Source of the DNA: Lachnospiraceae bacterium
GTDB lineage: Bacteria; Bacillota; Clostridia; Lachnospirales; Lachnospiraceae
Length of the DNA stretch: 50,908 nucleotides
Direction: 5' to 3'
NCBI GenBank assembly: GCA_017542245.1
Contig: JAFXXN010000049.1
Location: 1 to 50,908 of the forward strand
Positions 16,387 through 24,732 of this stretch are shown piece by piece. The notes below the pieces were generated by a model. That model was not told the origin of the DNA, made no database searches, and worked only from the letters and a program-made list of their open reading frames with translations. The stretch's first letter is position 1. The number at the start of each line of letters is the position of its first letter. Both the position numbers and the translations under genes were made by a program.

Positions 16387-18984
16387 ATGAAAAAACGTCC
16401 TACAGAAATGTCGGGCGGACAGATGCAGAGAGTTGCTATAGCGCGAGCTATTGTAAATAATCCTGATATTATCCTGGCAGATGAGCCTACGGGAGCTCTT
16501 GATACTGAAACCAGTGTTCAGGTTATGGATATATTAAAAGACATTGCCAAGGACAGACTTGTCATAATGGTTACTCATAATCCGGAACTGGCAGAAAAAT
16601 ACTCAACACGTATAGTAAAAATGTTGGATGGTGTTATAAAGGATGATTCGGCACCGTTAGACGAAAAGGAATACAAGACTGAACTGGAAGCGGCTCAAAA
16701 GAAAGACATTGAATCACATAAGCAGAAGAAACCTTCCATGTCTCTTTTTACTGCATTTGGACTTTCATTAAAGAACCTGTTTACCAAAAAAGGCCGTACC
16801 ATACTTACCAGCTTTGCCGGTTCTATAGGTATTATAGGAATAGCACTTATTTATGCTGTTTCAAACGGTATGACGGAGTTTATCGATTCTGTTCAGGAGC
16901 AGACACTTTCTTCTTACCCTATAACTATTGAAGCAACAACTGTGGATATGAGCAGTATGCTTACCACGTTCATGGGAAAAGCTAAGTCAACTATCGATCA
17001 TCCAAATGACGGTGTATATCAAAAAAATATGATGTATGAGTTGATGAATTCCTTAAATAATCTTGAGAGCAGGGATAACGACCTGGTTTCTTTCAGAAAA
17101 TATATAGAGAATGAAAGAAAAGATCCCAATTCCAAACTTAGTTCAGCTCTTTCAGGAATTCAGTACGCTTATGATACAAATTTAAATATTTATACTAAGA
17201 ATGTTGACGGAGAAATCATTCTTTCGGATACTACCAAACTTATGATGGATCTTATACAGCAGTATATGGGTATTGACATGGGAATGATGATGTCAATTAA
17301 TTCGGGATCTGCCCTAGGTACATCCTCAATGACCTTTATGCAGAGCAGTACGGCGCTTTGGAAAGAAATGCTTTCCGGAAACAGCGGAGAGCCTGTAAAT
17401 GATGTAGTAAAGGAGCAGTATGAGCTGCTATATGGACGTTGGCCCGAGAAATATAACGAGCTGATATTATTTGTTGATGAGCATAATGAATTAAACGATC
17501 TTACTTTATATGCTTTGGGATTGAAGCATAAGGATGAGATAGAAAAGAATACTCAGGCTGTTGTTAATCATGAAGATATCATATACGAAGAAAGCAAGTG
17601 GAGTTATGAAGAAATCTGTAATCTTGAATTTAGAACAGTGCTCCCGAGTGATTGCTATGAGTATGATGAGAAAACAGGAATATATAGGGATCTTCGTGAA
17701 ACAAACATGGGTATGAAGATGGTCTATGATAAAGGGTTTGATCTTAAAATCTGCGGTGTCGTTAAGCCTTCGGCCAGTGCTATCGGAGTTCAGGAAAACG
17801 GACATATAGGATATACTTCGCTGCTTACCGATTTCATAATTAAATACGTTGGTGAGGCTCCTGTAATAAAAGCACAGATAGATTCTAAGGATGTAGATGT
17901 ACTTACAGGACTTTCCTTTAAGGACAGCGTATCACTTTCGGAAGAAGAAAAAGCACAGTATTTCAGAGATTATGCTTCAAAGATGGGTGAAGATGAGATG
18001 GCAGATCTTTATATAAAGATTGCCAGTACACCGTCTGAAGAGATGATAGAGCAGAGTGTAAATGAAAGCCTGTCACAGATAAGCCCTTCCGATATGATCG
18101 ATAAGATGGCAGAGATGAGTGCAGCTCAGACCGGTATGAAAGCAGAAGATATAAAGGGATATCTTTCCGCTATGGGTGAAAATGAACTGAATATGATGAT
18201 AAGAGAATTTGTTAAAGAACAGTTCATATCCGGTTATGCCGAAAAAGTAAAACAGAATCTGACTACTATGTCGCTTTCGCAGTTGGCGGAAGAACTTAAA
18301 ACAGCTTTAAATTATTATAGTGATGAAGATTGTGCAAAAATGTATGAGGAGACGGTAGAATTCTCACCTTCAACATATGATCAGAATCTTTCTAAGCTGG
18401 GTATGGTCAATGTTGAAAGCCCTTCAAGGATTAATCTGTTTGCTTCATCATTTGAAAACAAAGATATTATTTCAGAAAGCATTGAAAACTATAATTCTTC
18501 GGTAGAAGAACTAAAAGAGATTCATTATACCGATGTCGTGGGAATTCTTATGTCATCGGTTACTACAATAATCAATGCCATAACATATGTTCTTATAGCT
18601 TTTGTTGCTGTATCATTGGTAGTATCATCTATAATGATCGGAGTTATTACTCTGATTTCCGTACAGGAAAGAACAAAAGAAATCGGTATTCTGCGTGCTA
18701 TCGGTGCATCGAAGAGGAATGTTTCAAGCATGTTCAATGCTGAGACGGTCATAATCGGATTCACATCGGGAATGCTTGGAGTCATAGTAACATATATATT
18801 ATGTATTCCTATAAATGCAATCCTGCATAAACTTACGGATATGGAAAATCTTAGTGCAAGGCTTCCTATACATGTAGCCGCAATTCTTGTGCTGATAAGT
18901 ATGTTCCTTACCCTGCTTGCAGGTATTATTCCTTCAAGAAGCGCAGCCAAGAAAGACCCGGTTGTTGCACTCAGAACAGAGTAA
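16387..18984 (+). CDS. Main part of ABC exporter: ATPase C-terminal half fused to FtsX/MacB-type permease
   Basis: 865 residues. It begins in the middle of the ATPase, with signature [14 protein letters not shown], Walker [13 protein letters not shown] and H-loop VTHNPEL. A membrane segment follows at about residues 140-162, then a ~520-residue extracytoplasmic insert, then three C-terminal membrane helices with the FtsX-type [17 protein letters not shown] segment. This is the layout of fused MacB-like exporters found in Firmicutes with large outer domains, whose substrates are usually peptides or antibiotics. The ATG at 16387 has no ribosome site and lies within the original gene; the true start is 15987, separated by a frameshift. 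Without repair the product lacks Walker A, so it would probably be inactive. Confidence 0.8.
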   Translation: MKKRPTEMSGGQMQRVAIARAIVNNPDIILADEPTGALDTETSVQVMDILKDIAKDRLVIMVTHNPELAEKYSTRIVKMLDGVIKDDSAPLDEKEYKTELEAAQKKDIESHKQKKPSMSLFTAFGLSLKNLFTKKGRTILTSFAGSIGIIGIALIYAVSNGMTEFIDSVQEQTLSSYPITIEATTVDMSSMLTTFMGKAKSTIDHPNDGVYQKNMMYELMNSLNNLESRDNDLVSFRKYIENERKDPNSKLSSALSGIQYAYDTNLNIYTKNVDGEIILSDTTKLMMDLIQQYMGIDMGMMMSINSGSALGTSSMTFMQSSTALWKEMLSGNSGEPVNDVVKEQYELLYGRWPEKYNELILFVDEHNELNDLTLYALGLKHKDEIEKNTQAVVNHEDIIYEESKWSYEEICNLEFRTVLPSDCYEYDEKTGIYRDLRETNMGMKMVYDKGFDLKICGVVKPSASAIGVQENGHIGYTSLLTDFIIKYVGEAPVIKAQIDSKDVDVLTGLSFKDSVSLSEEEKAQYFRDYASKMGEDEMADLYIKIASTPSEEMIEQSVNESLSQISPSDMIDKMAEMSAAQTGMKAEDIKGYLSAMGENELNMMIREFVKEQFISGYAEKVKQNLTTMSLSQLAEELKTALNYYSDEDCAKMYEETVEFSPSTYDQNLSKLGMVNVESPSRINLFASSFENKDIISESIENYNSSVEELKEIHYTDVVGILMSSVTTIINAITYVLIAFVAVSLVVSSIMIGVITLISVQERTKEIGILRAIGASKRNVSSMFNAETVIIGFTSGMLGVIVTYILCIPINAILHKLTDMENLSARLPIHVAAILVLISMFLTLLAGIIPSRSAAKKDPVVALRTE

Positions 18985-19033
18985 TGGTTTAAGATATTGT
19001 AAAAAAATTAATATATTTCAAAAGGTCATGATT

Positions 19034-19771
19034 ATGGATATTAAAACATATAAAAGAGATTTTGATTATTCATATACATTAGGTGCTTTTCCTACTTTTG
19101 AACTTGTAGATGCTATGCCGGAGAACATTATAAACGTGTACTCCGGCAGCAATTTTACAGACATGGAAAAACTGACAGCTAAATGTAATGAAAAATCTGT
19201 TCCGATAAGCATAAACGATAAAGTGATAAATAAGCTTAGTGATAAAGGGAATGTATATACTGTAGGAGTATTCAGAAAGTATATACAGGAGTTGGACTGT
19301 AAAAAACCTCATATAGTTCTTGTAAATCCTTCAGATATGGGAAATCTGGGAACTATCATCAGGACAGCTGCTGCTTTCGGAATACTTGATATAGCGATAA
19401 TTGAGCCTGCGGCCGATATTTTTAACCCAAAAACTATAAGAGCATCCATGGGTTCGGTTTTTCGTGTCAGGATAAAAAAGTTTGAGTCTTTTGACAAGTA
19501 TCGGGAATATATTTCAGAAAACAAAAGAGAGATATTTACATTTATGCTTAATGGGGAGAAACCATTAACTATAACTGACTGTCCAAAACCTGAATTATAT
19601 TCGCTGGTATTTGGAAATGAAGCTTCCGGTTTGCCTAATGAATATTTAAATTATGGAACCAGCATAATTATTCCTCAGAGTGATCTGGTTGATTCTTTAA
19701 ATCTTACGATTGCCGCAGGAATTGGAATGTATATGTTTTCTTCAGGGAAAAACGTTACAAAAAAAACTTGA
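19034..19771 (+). CDS. SpoU/TrmH-family RNA 2'-O-methyltransferase
   Basis: 245 residues. The three SpoU motifs are visible: NPSDMGNLGTIIRTAAAFG (motif 1, with the catalytic Arg), SLVFGNEASGLP (motif 2) and IIPQSDLVDSLNLTIAAG (motif 3). These form the trefoil-knot SAM site. A ~100-residue N-terminal substrate-recognition part precedes it. It methylates ribose in tRNA or rRNA; the exact target cannot be read. Start choice: AAAGG at 19021-19025 is eight bases before the ATG at 19034 and only two before the ATG at 19028. The stop codon overlaps the nrdR promoter. Confidence 0.85.
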   Translation: MDIKTYKRDFDYSYTLGAFPTFELVDAMPENIINVYSGSNFTDMEKLTAKCNEKSVPISINDKVINKLSDKGNVYTVGVFRKYIQELDCKKPHIVLVNPSDMGNLGTIIRTAAAFGILDIAIIEPAADIFNPKTIRASMGSVFRVRIKKFESFDKYREYISENKREIFTFMLNGEKPLTITDCPKPELYSLVFGNEASGLPNEYLNYGTSIIIPQSDLVDSLNLTIAAGIGMYMFSSGKNVTKKT

Positions 19772-19795
19772 CATGAGCTGAAGATTAATTATAAT
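19768..19795 (+). promoter_or_regulatory. Consensus sigma-A promoter of nrdR
   Basis: Perfect TTGACA (19768-19773), 16-bp spacer, perfect TATAAT (19790-19795). The -35 box overlaps the stop codon of the upstream methyltransferase gene. The distance from the -10 to the nrdR ATG is 80 bases, leaving a moderate leader. Confidence 0.8.
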
Positions 19796-19875
19796 TTTAT
19801 ATAGTTATTCCAGTCATAAGAGTTGTTAAAACATGTATTGAAACGGATATTACAATATTTAGGGAGAATTTAAAG

Positions 19876-20340
19876 ATGAAATGTCCTTTTTGTGGAAATG
19901 AAGATACGAGAGTTATCGATTCAAGACCTGCGGAAGATGGTTCCTCTATTAGACGTAGAAGACAGTGTGATAATTGTGATAAGCGCTTTACTACATATGA
20001 AAAAATAGAGACTATACCCATGATTGTTATAAAAAAGGACAATATCAGGGAAAAATATGACCGTGATAAGGTATGGAAGGGAATTATCACTTCATGCCAT
20101 AAAAGACCGGTTTCGACAGAGACCATTAATAAGATGATTGATGAAATTGAAGCTGAAATATTTGGATTTGAAAGTAAAGAGGTTCCAAGCCATGTAATCG
20201 GTGAGAAAATCATGGAGAAGCTCCAAAAAATCGATCAGGTAGCGTATGTAAGATTTGCTTCGGTATATCGTGAATTCCAGGATGTTGATACATTTATGAG
20301 TGAACTTCAAAAAATAATCAAAAAGCACGAGGGTGCTTGA
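19876..20340 (+). CDS. nrdR: Transcriptional repressor NrdR
   Basis: 154 residues, the standard length. The N-terminal zinc ribbon starts MKCPFCGNEDTRVIDSRP, with the second Cys pair in RQCDNCDKRF. It is followed by an ATP-cone domain starting at PMIVIKKDNIREKYDRDKV. NrdR senses ATP/dATP and represses ribonucleotide reductase genes through NrdR boxes. The ribosome site AGGGAGAA precedes the ATG. It has a near-ideal promoter of its own. No ribonucleotide reductase gene is in the window, and I could not identify a convincing NrdR box upstream. Confidence 0.95.
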   Translation: MKCPFCGNEDTRVIDSRPAEDGSSIRRRRQCDNCDKRFTTYEKIETIPMIVIKKDNIREKYDRDKVWKGIITSCHKRPVSTETINKMIDEIEAEIFGFESKEVPSHVIGEKIMEKLQKIDQVAYVRFASVYREFQDVDTFMSELQKIIKKHEGA

Positions 20341-20398
20341 TTTTATAAGTTAAGTCAGGCAGGATATTTTTATATTTCCTGCAATTCCCATATATACA

Positions 20399-20423
20399 CT
20401 CCTTCCTTTCAGCAGGGAAGGAG
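20399..20423 (+). promoter_or_regulatory. Hairpin covering the comM ribosome binding site
   Basis: CTCCTTCC (20399-20406) is the perfect complement of GGAAGGAG (20416-20423), and the second arm is the Shine-Dalgarno site of the next gene. The loop is nine bases. Folding would hide the ribosome site, so translation of the downstream gene may be damped or conditional. Confidence 0.5.
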
Positions 20424-20433
20424 AATAATTTTA

Positions 20434-21957
20434 ATGTACAGTAGTGTAAAAAGTGCTTCAGTATTTGGTATTGAAGCCACGATTATTAATGTCGAGGCAG
20501 ATGTCAGTGACGGATTGCCAATCTTCAGCATGGTCGGGTACCTTGCATCTGAAGTTAAGGAAGCGAAGGACCGTGTTAAGACGGCATTAAAAAATTCTAA
20601 TTTTGCTTTGAAACCAAAGCATATAACAGTTAATCTTTCACCGGCTGATATAAGAAAAGCCGGTACAGCCTTTGACCTGCCGATAGCCATGGCATGTCTG
20701 GCTGCTTCTGAAATCTTACCCCAGGAAAAATTTAATAATATGCTAATAGTGGGAGAGCTTGGTTTAGACGGTACGGTAAACCGGATAAGCGGAGTGCTTC
20801 CTATTTGTATTGCTGCTAAAAATGCCGGAATAAAGACCGTTATAGTTCCAAAGGGAAACGCAAGAGAAGGGGCGGTTGTAAGCGGAATAGAAGTTATTGG
20901 CGTAAATTCGCTTTGTGAATTCATCTCGATTATTCTGGGAGCAATTGATCCTGTATCTGAAAAGTGTGAGATAGAGAAATTGCTTAAGATTTCAGCATCT
21001 GAATTTAGTGATGATTTTGCAGAAATAACGGGGCAGGCTGCAGCTAAAAGGGCGGCGGAGATAGCGGTATCGGGGCAGCACAATATATTGTTTTCGGGAC
21101 CTCCCGGATCGGGAAAAACTATGTTGGCAAGACGGATACCGGGGATAATGCCGGCTTTAAATTTTAACGACAGTTTGGAGATATCAAGAATTTACAGTGT
21201 GGCAGGATTACTTGATGATGAGAAATATCTTATAACAAGAAGACCCTTTAGGGCACCTCATCATACATGTACGGTGACATCACTTATAGGCGGCGGAACT
21301 ATACCTAAACCGGGAGAGATAAGCCTTGCTGTAAATGGTGTACTTTTTCTGGATGAAATGCCGGAATTCGGCAGGGAGGCTATAGAAGCATTAAGACAAC
21401 CGTTAGAAGATCGAAAAGTCACTGTTTCAAGATTGAATGCGACTTATACTTATCCGGCAGGCTTTATGCTTGTGGCTTCAATGAATCCGTGTCCATGCGG
21501 TCATTATCCGGATAGGACGAGGTGCAGCTGCAGCGAGCGCGAAATAAGAAAATATCAAAGACGTATAAGCCAGCCGGTACTTGACAGAATAGACTTATGT
21601 GTAAGTGTCAGCGGAATTAAGTATGAAGAGATTAGTACACCTCTAAATGAAGAAAAGAGCACGGCTATAAGGGAAAGGGTGGAGCATGCCAGAGCAATTC
21701 AGTTAAAGAGATATAATGGGATCGGGATAAGTTTTAATTCTGAATTAAAGGGAAGTATGCTAACGGAATTCTGTCGCTTGGGCTCAGTTGAAAAGAAATT
21801 AATGGAGAAAGCGTTTACGAAATATGCATTGAGTGCAAGAGGATATCATCGTCTTCTTAAGGTCGCAAGAACCATAGCAGACATGGATGATTCTGAAGAT
21901 ATAAAATGTGAGCATCTGCAAGAAGCATTATGCTACAGGAGTATTGAGAGAGTTTAA
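20434..21957 (+). CDS. comM: YifB/ComM-family Mg-chelatase-like AAA+ ATPase
   Basis: 507 residues. It starts with a Lon-like fold domain (VSDGLPIFSMVGYL, KHITVNLSPADIRKAG) and continues to the AAA+ core with Walker A SGPPGSGKTMLARRIPGI, Walker B GVLFLDEMPEF and RQPLEDRKVTVSR. A Cys-containing segment, NPCPCGHYPD followed by RCSCS, is typical of the family. In studied bacteria ComM is a hexameric helicase that promotes branch migration during natural transformation. It lies directly upstream of dprA, the usual Firmicutes arrangement. AGGAG is ten bases upstream of the ATG and lies within a hairpin. Confidence 0.92.
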   Translation: MYSSVKSASVFGIEATIINVEADVSDGLPIFSMVGYLASEVKEAKDRVKTALKNSNFALKPKHITVNLSPADIRKAGTAFDLPIAMACLAASEILPQEKFNNMLIVGELGLDGTVNRISGVLPICIAAKNAGIKTVIVPKGNAREGAVVSGIEVIGVNSLCEFISIILGAIDPVSEKCEIEKLLKISASEFSDDFAEITGQAAAKRAAEIAVSGQHNILFSGPPGSGKTMLARRIPGIMPALNFNDSLEISRIYSVAGLLDDEKYLITRRPFRAPHHTCTVTSLIGGGTIPKPGEISLAVNGVLFLDEMPEFGREAIEALRQPLEDRKVTVSRLNATYTYPAGFMLVASMNPCPCGHYPDRTRCSCSEREIRKYQRRISQPVLDRIDLCVSVSGIKYEEISTPLNEEKSTAIRERVEHARAIQLKRYNGIGISFNSELKGSMLTEFCRLGSVEKKLMEKAFTKYALSARGYHRLLKVARTIADMDDSEDIKCEHLQEALCYRSIERV

Positions 21958-21985
21958 ATATACGGAAGTGAAAGGAAATGAAAAT

Positions 21986-23086
21986 ATGACAAAAAGGGAA
22001 TATTGGCTGTACCTTGCAAGAATCAAGGGACTTGAGGCAGGAAGAAGAAACATTTTGCTGGATATATTTGGAGGACCGGAGGAGATATATAAAGCTTCGG
22101 AACATACGTTGAGAGGAATACCACTCCTTGAAGATTACCATATCCATCAGATTTTGTCGGGAAGAAATATGGATTATGAAAGAGAAGCAGAACGTATAGA
22201 TAGTCTGGGAATATCTTTTGTAACTACAGAGGATAAAGATTTTCCTGATAGACTAAGGCAGATACCGGATTCTCCTGCGTTCCTTTTTTATAAAGGAAAA
22301 CTCCCGGAAGAGACAAGTCCGGCTGTAGCTATCATAGGAAGCAGGAAATGCAGTTTTTATGGCCGTGAGATGTGTATAAGATTTTCGCGCAGACTATCAG
22401 AGGTGGGAATTATTATCGTAAGCGGGATGGCAGCAGGTGTTGACGGGTTTGCACATAGGGGAGCTCTGGACACAGGGGGAAGGAGTGTAGCTGTTCTTGG
22501 ATGCGGAGTTGATATTTGTTATCCTTCTACAAACAAAGATATATATGATAAACTGGGAAGCAATGGTTCCAGTATCATATCCGAATACTATCCTCAAGAT
22601 CCACCGCTGCCATATAATTTCCCTCAGCGTAACAGAATCATTTCAGGTCTTTCAGATTTATTACTGGTTATTGAAGCTGGGAGAAAAAGCGGTACCTTTA
22701 TAACTGTTGATCATGCTTTGGAACAGGGAAAAGAGATTTTTGCCATACCGGGACGAGTAGGAGATTCTGTAAGTGACGGCTGTAACAGCCTAATAAAGAA
22801 CGGAGCTCATCTGGCAACAGAACCGGAGGATCTGATCAATGAACTGAAAAACAGATTTGAGGTTTTACTAAAGGCTGAAAAAGCTTTGAAAAAAAGAAAA
22901 AAATCGAATCTTAGCGATGAAGAGAAGAAAATATATGATAATCTGTCTTATCACCCGGTACAGATTGACGAGTTATCCGGAAAAACAGGTATCCCGGGTG
23001 GAAAAATATCTGCATTGCTTATTGGACTCGAAATGAAAGAACTGATTGAAGAAGTTGGGAAAAATCAGTATATCAGGAAAGGATAA
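21986..23086 (+). CDS. dprA: DNA-processing protein DprA
   Basis: 366 residues. The Rossmann-like core shows VAIIGSRKCSFYGRE, IVSGMAAGVDGFAHRGAL, AVLGCGVDICYPS and FPQRNRIISGLSD, followed by KSGTFITVDHALEQGKEIFAIPG (shown here as separate blocks KSGTFITVDHALEQG and KEIFAIPG). A C-terminal winged-helix-like domain follows (about residues 305-366). DprA loads RecA on incoming single-stranded DNA during transformation. The ATG at 21986 is preferred because AAAGGAAATG precedes it; the upstream ATG at 21908 lies inside comM in another frame. The comM-dprA pair hints at DNA-uptake ability, but no uptake machinery is visible here. Confidence 0.92.
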   Translation: MTKREYWLYLARIKGLEAGRRNILLDIFGGPEEIYKASEHTLRGIPLLEDYHIHQILSGRNMDYEREAERIDSLGISFVTTEDKDFPDRLRQIPDSPAFLFYKGKLPEETSPAVAIIGSRKCSFYGREMCIRFSRRLSEVGIIIVSGMAAGVDGFAHRGALDTGGRSVAVLGCGVDICYPSTNKDIYDKLGSNGSSIISEYYPQDPPLPYNFPQRNRIISGLSDLLLVIEAGRKSGTFITVDHALEQGKEIFAIPGRVGDSVSDGCNSLIKNGAHLATEPEDLINELKNRFEVLLKAEKALKKRKKSNLSDEEKKIYDNLSYHPVQIDELSGKTGIPGGKISALLIGLEMKELIEEVGKNQYIRKG

Positions 23087-23092
23087 TAAATT

Positions 23093-23128
23093 ACCTCGGA
23101 AACGCTGAAGGCGTTTTCGAGGTGATGT
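23093..23128 (+). repeat. Interspersed hairpin repeat, copy 1
   Basis: ACCTCGGAAACGC pairs with GCGTTTTCGAGGT around CTGAAG, and GATGT follows. A near-identical copy in the same orientation is at 24649-24686. The two copies flank the minus-strand gene at 23188-24315. It sits seven bases after the dprA stop codon and may help end transcription there. Confidence 0.65.
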
Positions 23129-23137
23129 TGATAAAAG

Positions 23138-23171
23138 CTCCCCGATTGGAGAACCTCAATCGGGGAGTTAT
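23138..23171. terminator. Terminator downstream of the secreted amidase-like gene
   Basis: A perfect 11-bp stem, CTCCCCGATTG (23138-23148) with CAATCGGGGAG (23157-23167). On the minus strand it is followed by CTTTTAT, so it best serves the minus-strand gene that ends at 23188. On the plus strand it may also stop read-through from dprA. Confidence 0.7.
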
Positions 23172-23187
23172 AAATCTTAATTGATAA

Positions 23188-24315
23188 TTACTTAACAACT
23201 GAAAATGCTTTAGTGTATTCACCATATCCGCCGTTGTCTGTCTTAACTATTATCTGAAGAGTATAATTTCCAACTGGAAGTTTATTGAAGTCGGTATACA
23301 TATTAAGATTTGCTTTAACAATAGACATGGAATTTGAATTAGGATAATCAACTGTGGTATCACGGATATTTGATGAACTGTCCTTGATATAGCAGGTTAC
23401 TTCTCTGATAATTGCTGTATCACAACTGATGGTTCCTTTAAGATTGAAGCATTTTCCTTTCTTTATCTGTGAAGGAGCAGCAGTAAGATTTATATTTACT
23501 ACAGGAGCAATATAAACAGGAGTCTCAGGTTCGGGTTCAGGTTCAGGTACAGTTACTGTTGATTCGGTATTGCTTATGTAACGATAACGTAATACAAATC
23601 CGCCGGCATCTTTAATATATTTGGTTATTCCTTCATTGGTAGTAAGATTCTTTGCAGAATATCTGAATCCTCTGACACCGTAATTAATCCAGTTAGATCC
23701 TTTATTTGCTGAGTTCACATTTGATTCAATGATATAAACGGTTCCGTTTTCAACTTTCCAAACTATACCTGAATGCTGTTTTGTAACGCCGTCAACGGTG
23801 TGAGGTGATTCACGGATGAAATCACCGGGCTGAAGAACCAGACTGTCAAGATCGCTGCCGGAATACTTAATAAAGTTTGTGTTTGCCTTAAGACTGAAAT
23901 CATTAAAAAGAATGTACATCATCATTAAAGCAAATCCGTGACATTGAGAACCACCCTTAAACTCATTTGAATATCTTACTTTACTGGTTGATAAACCAAG
24001 ATTGGATTCTCTCTCTGACATGGTATAATTCATACTCATATCATAGTATCCTGCGGATATGGCATTTATAAGTTTATTATGAGTCTTTTTATTGGAAGAA
24101 TTGTAAGCTCCCCAATATTTTCCCTTAAATAATGCTTCCATAGAATTCAGTCTGTTTACGACATCTGTAGTAGTGTAGCAAATCTGTCTCTCATAAGCTT
24201 TTACTGATACTGCTGCAGGCATCCAGATCATACCTGCGATGATTGTAAGGATTGAAAGCATTGCTATAAATGCCCTCTGTGTCATTTTTAATACGTTTTT
24301 GTTTAATCTCTTCAT
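23188..24315 (-). CDS. Secreted Cys/His papain-like (NlpC/CHAP-type) protein of unknown role
   Basis: 375 residues. A basic start and a hydrophobic stretch at about residues 14-38 (ending in AAVSVKAYE) form a signal peptide. The middle domain (about 45-250) has GSQCHGFALMMMYILF with a candidate nucleophile Cys, KQHSGIVWKVENG with a candidate His, and VYIIESN, the usual order in NlpC/P60 or CHAP-like cysteine hydrolases. A Pro-Glu repeat linker (PEPEPEPE) leads to a ~100-residue Ig-like beta domain. It may cut cell-wall peptides or crosslinks outside the cell, but I do not recognise a named family. AAAGGAGAAA lies before the ATG. It is an isolated minus-strand gene between two same-direction copies of a hairpin repeat. 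Confidence 0.65.
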   Translation of the reverse strand: MKRLNKNVLKMTQRAFIAMLSILTIIAGMIWMPAAVSVKAYERQICYTTTDVVNRLNSMEALFKGKYWGAYNSSNKKTHNKLINAISAGYYDMSMNYTMSERESNLGLSTSKVRYSNEFKGGSQCHGFALMMMYILFNDFSLKANTNFIKYSGSDLDSLVLQPGDFIRESPHTVDGVTKQHSGIVWKVENGTVYIIESNVNSANKGSNWINYGVRGFRYSAKNLTTNEGITKYIKDAGGFVLRYRYISNTESTVTVPEPEPEPETPVYIAPVVNINLTAAPSQIKKGKCFNLKGTISCDTAIIREVTCYIKDSSSNIRDTTVDYPNSNSMSIVKANLNMYTDFNKLPVGNYTLQIIVKTDNGGYGEYTKAFSVVK

Positions 24316-24732
24316 AATTTTTCTCCTTTTTTGATGTTGTTTGGTTTGATGTTGTTTTTTTTAGTTGTTTAGTTACGGCTGAATAATTCTTATTTAAGTT
24401 CCTCCTTTCTTGTTGTATTGTTTTATTTGCCTTTCTGATACTGTATACCCGGGGATATGGAAAACGTTACACATAAAGTTCATAATTTTAAAAATTTTTT
24501 TTGAATAATGTTTTGAATGTTTGCTTATAACAAGCTGACAGTTATGAAAAAATACAATAATGCTAAAGAAATATAGCTGGTTGGTCGCTTGTTATTCTAT
24601 GATAAATATGGTAGTATTATAATAAAGCGATGTATAGCATCGTTTTGTTACCGAGGAAACGCTGAAGGCGTTTTCGAGGTGACATTGACTGTTAATACTT
24701 TATATGGATTACTTGCAGAAAGGATGGGGATT
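24316..24732. other. Divergent intergenic region with minus-strand leader, repeat copy and plus-strand -10
   Basis: This 417-base gap separates the minus-strand secreted gene and the plus-strand GH120-like gene. It holds a direct repeat of TGATGTTGTTT near 24332-24356 in the minus-strand leader, a minus-strand AAAGGAGG (complement of 24401-24408) with no start codon after it, a TATAAT at 24618-24623 on the plus strand, and the second hairpin repeat at 24649-24686. No further gene was seen. Confidence 0.5.
24649..24686 (+). repeat. Interspersed hairpin repeat, copy 2
   Basis: Same GGAAACGCTGAAGGCGTTTT core and GAGGTGA tail as the copy at 23093-23128. In this copy the left arm begins ACCGAGG instead of ACCTCGG, so the outer part of the stem no longer pairs perfectly. 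It lies between the candidate -10 and the start codon of the next gene and so would be in its mRNA leader. Confidence 0.65.

Noticed and set aside
20355-20385. nrdR terminator
   Set aside because: GCAGGATAT and ATTTCCTGC can pair, but no T-run follows and the stem is AT-rich, so it is too weak to annotate.
24589-24732. N-terminal extension of the GH120-like protein
   Set aside because: The extension runs through the -10 box and a dispersed hairpin repeat, lacks a ribosome site and has no resemblance to the family start.
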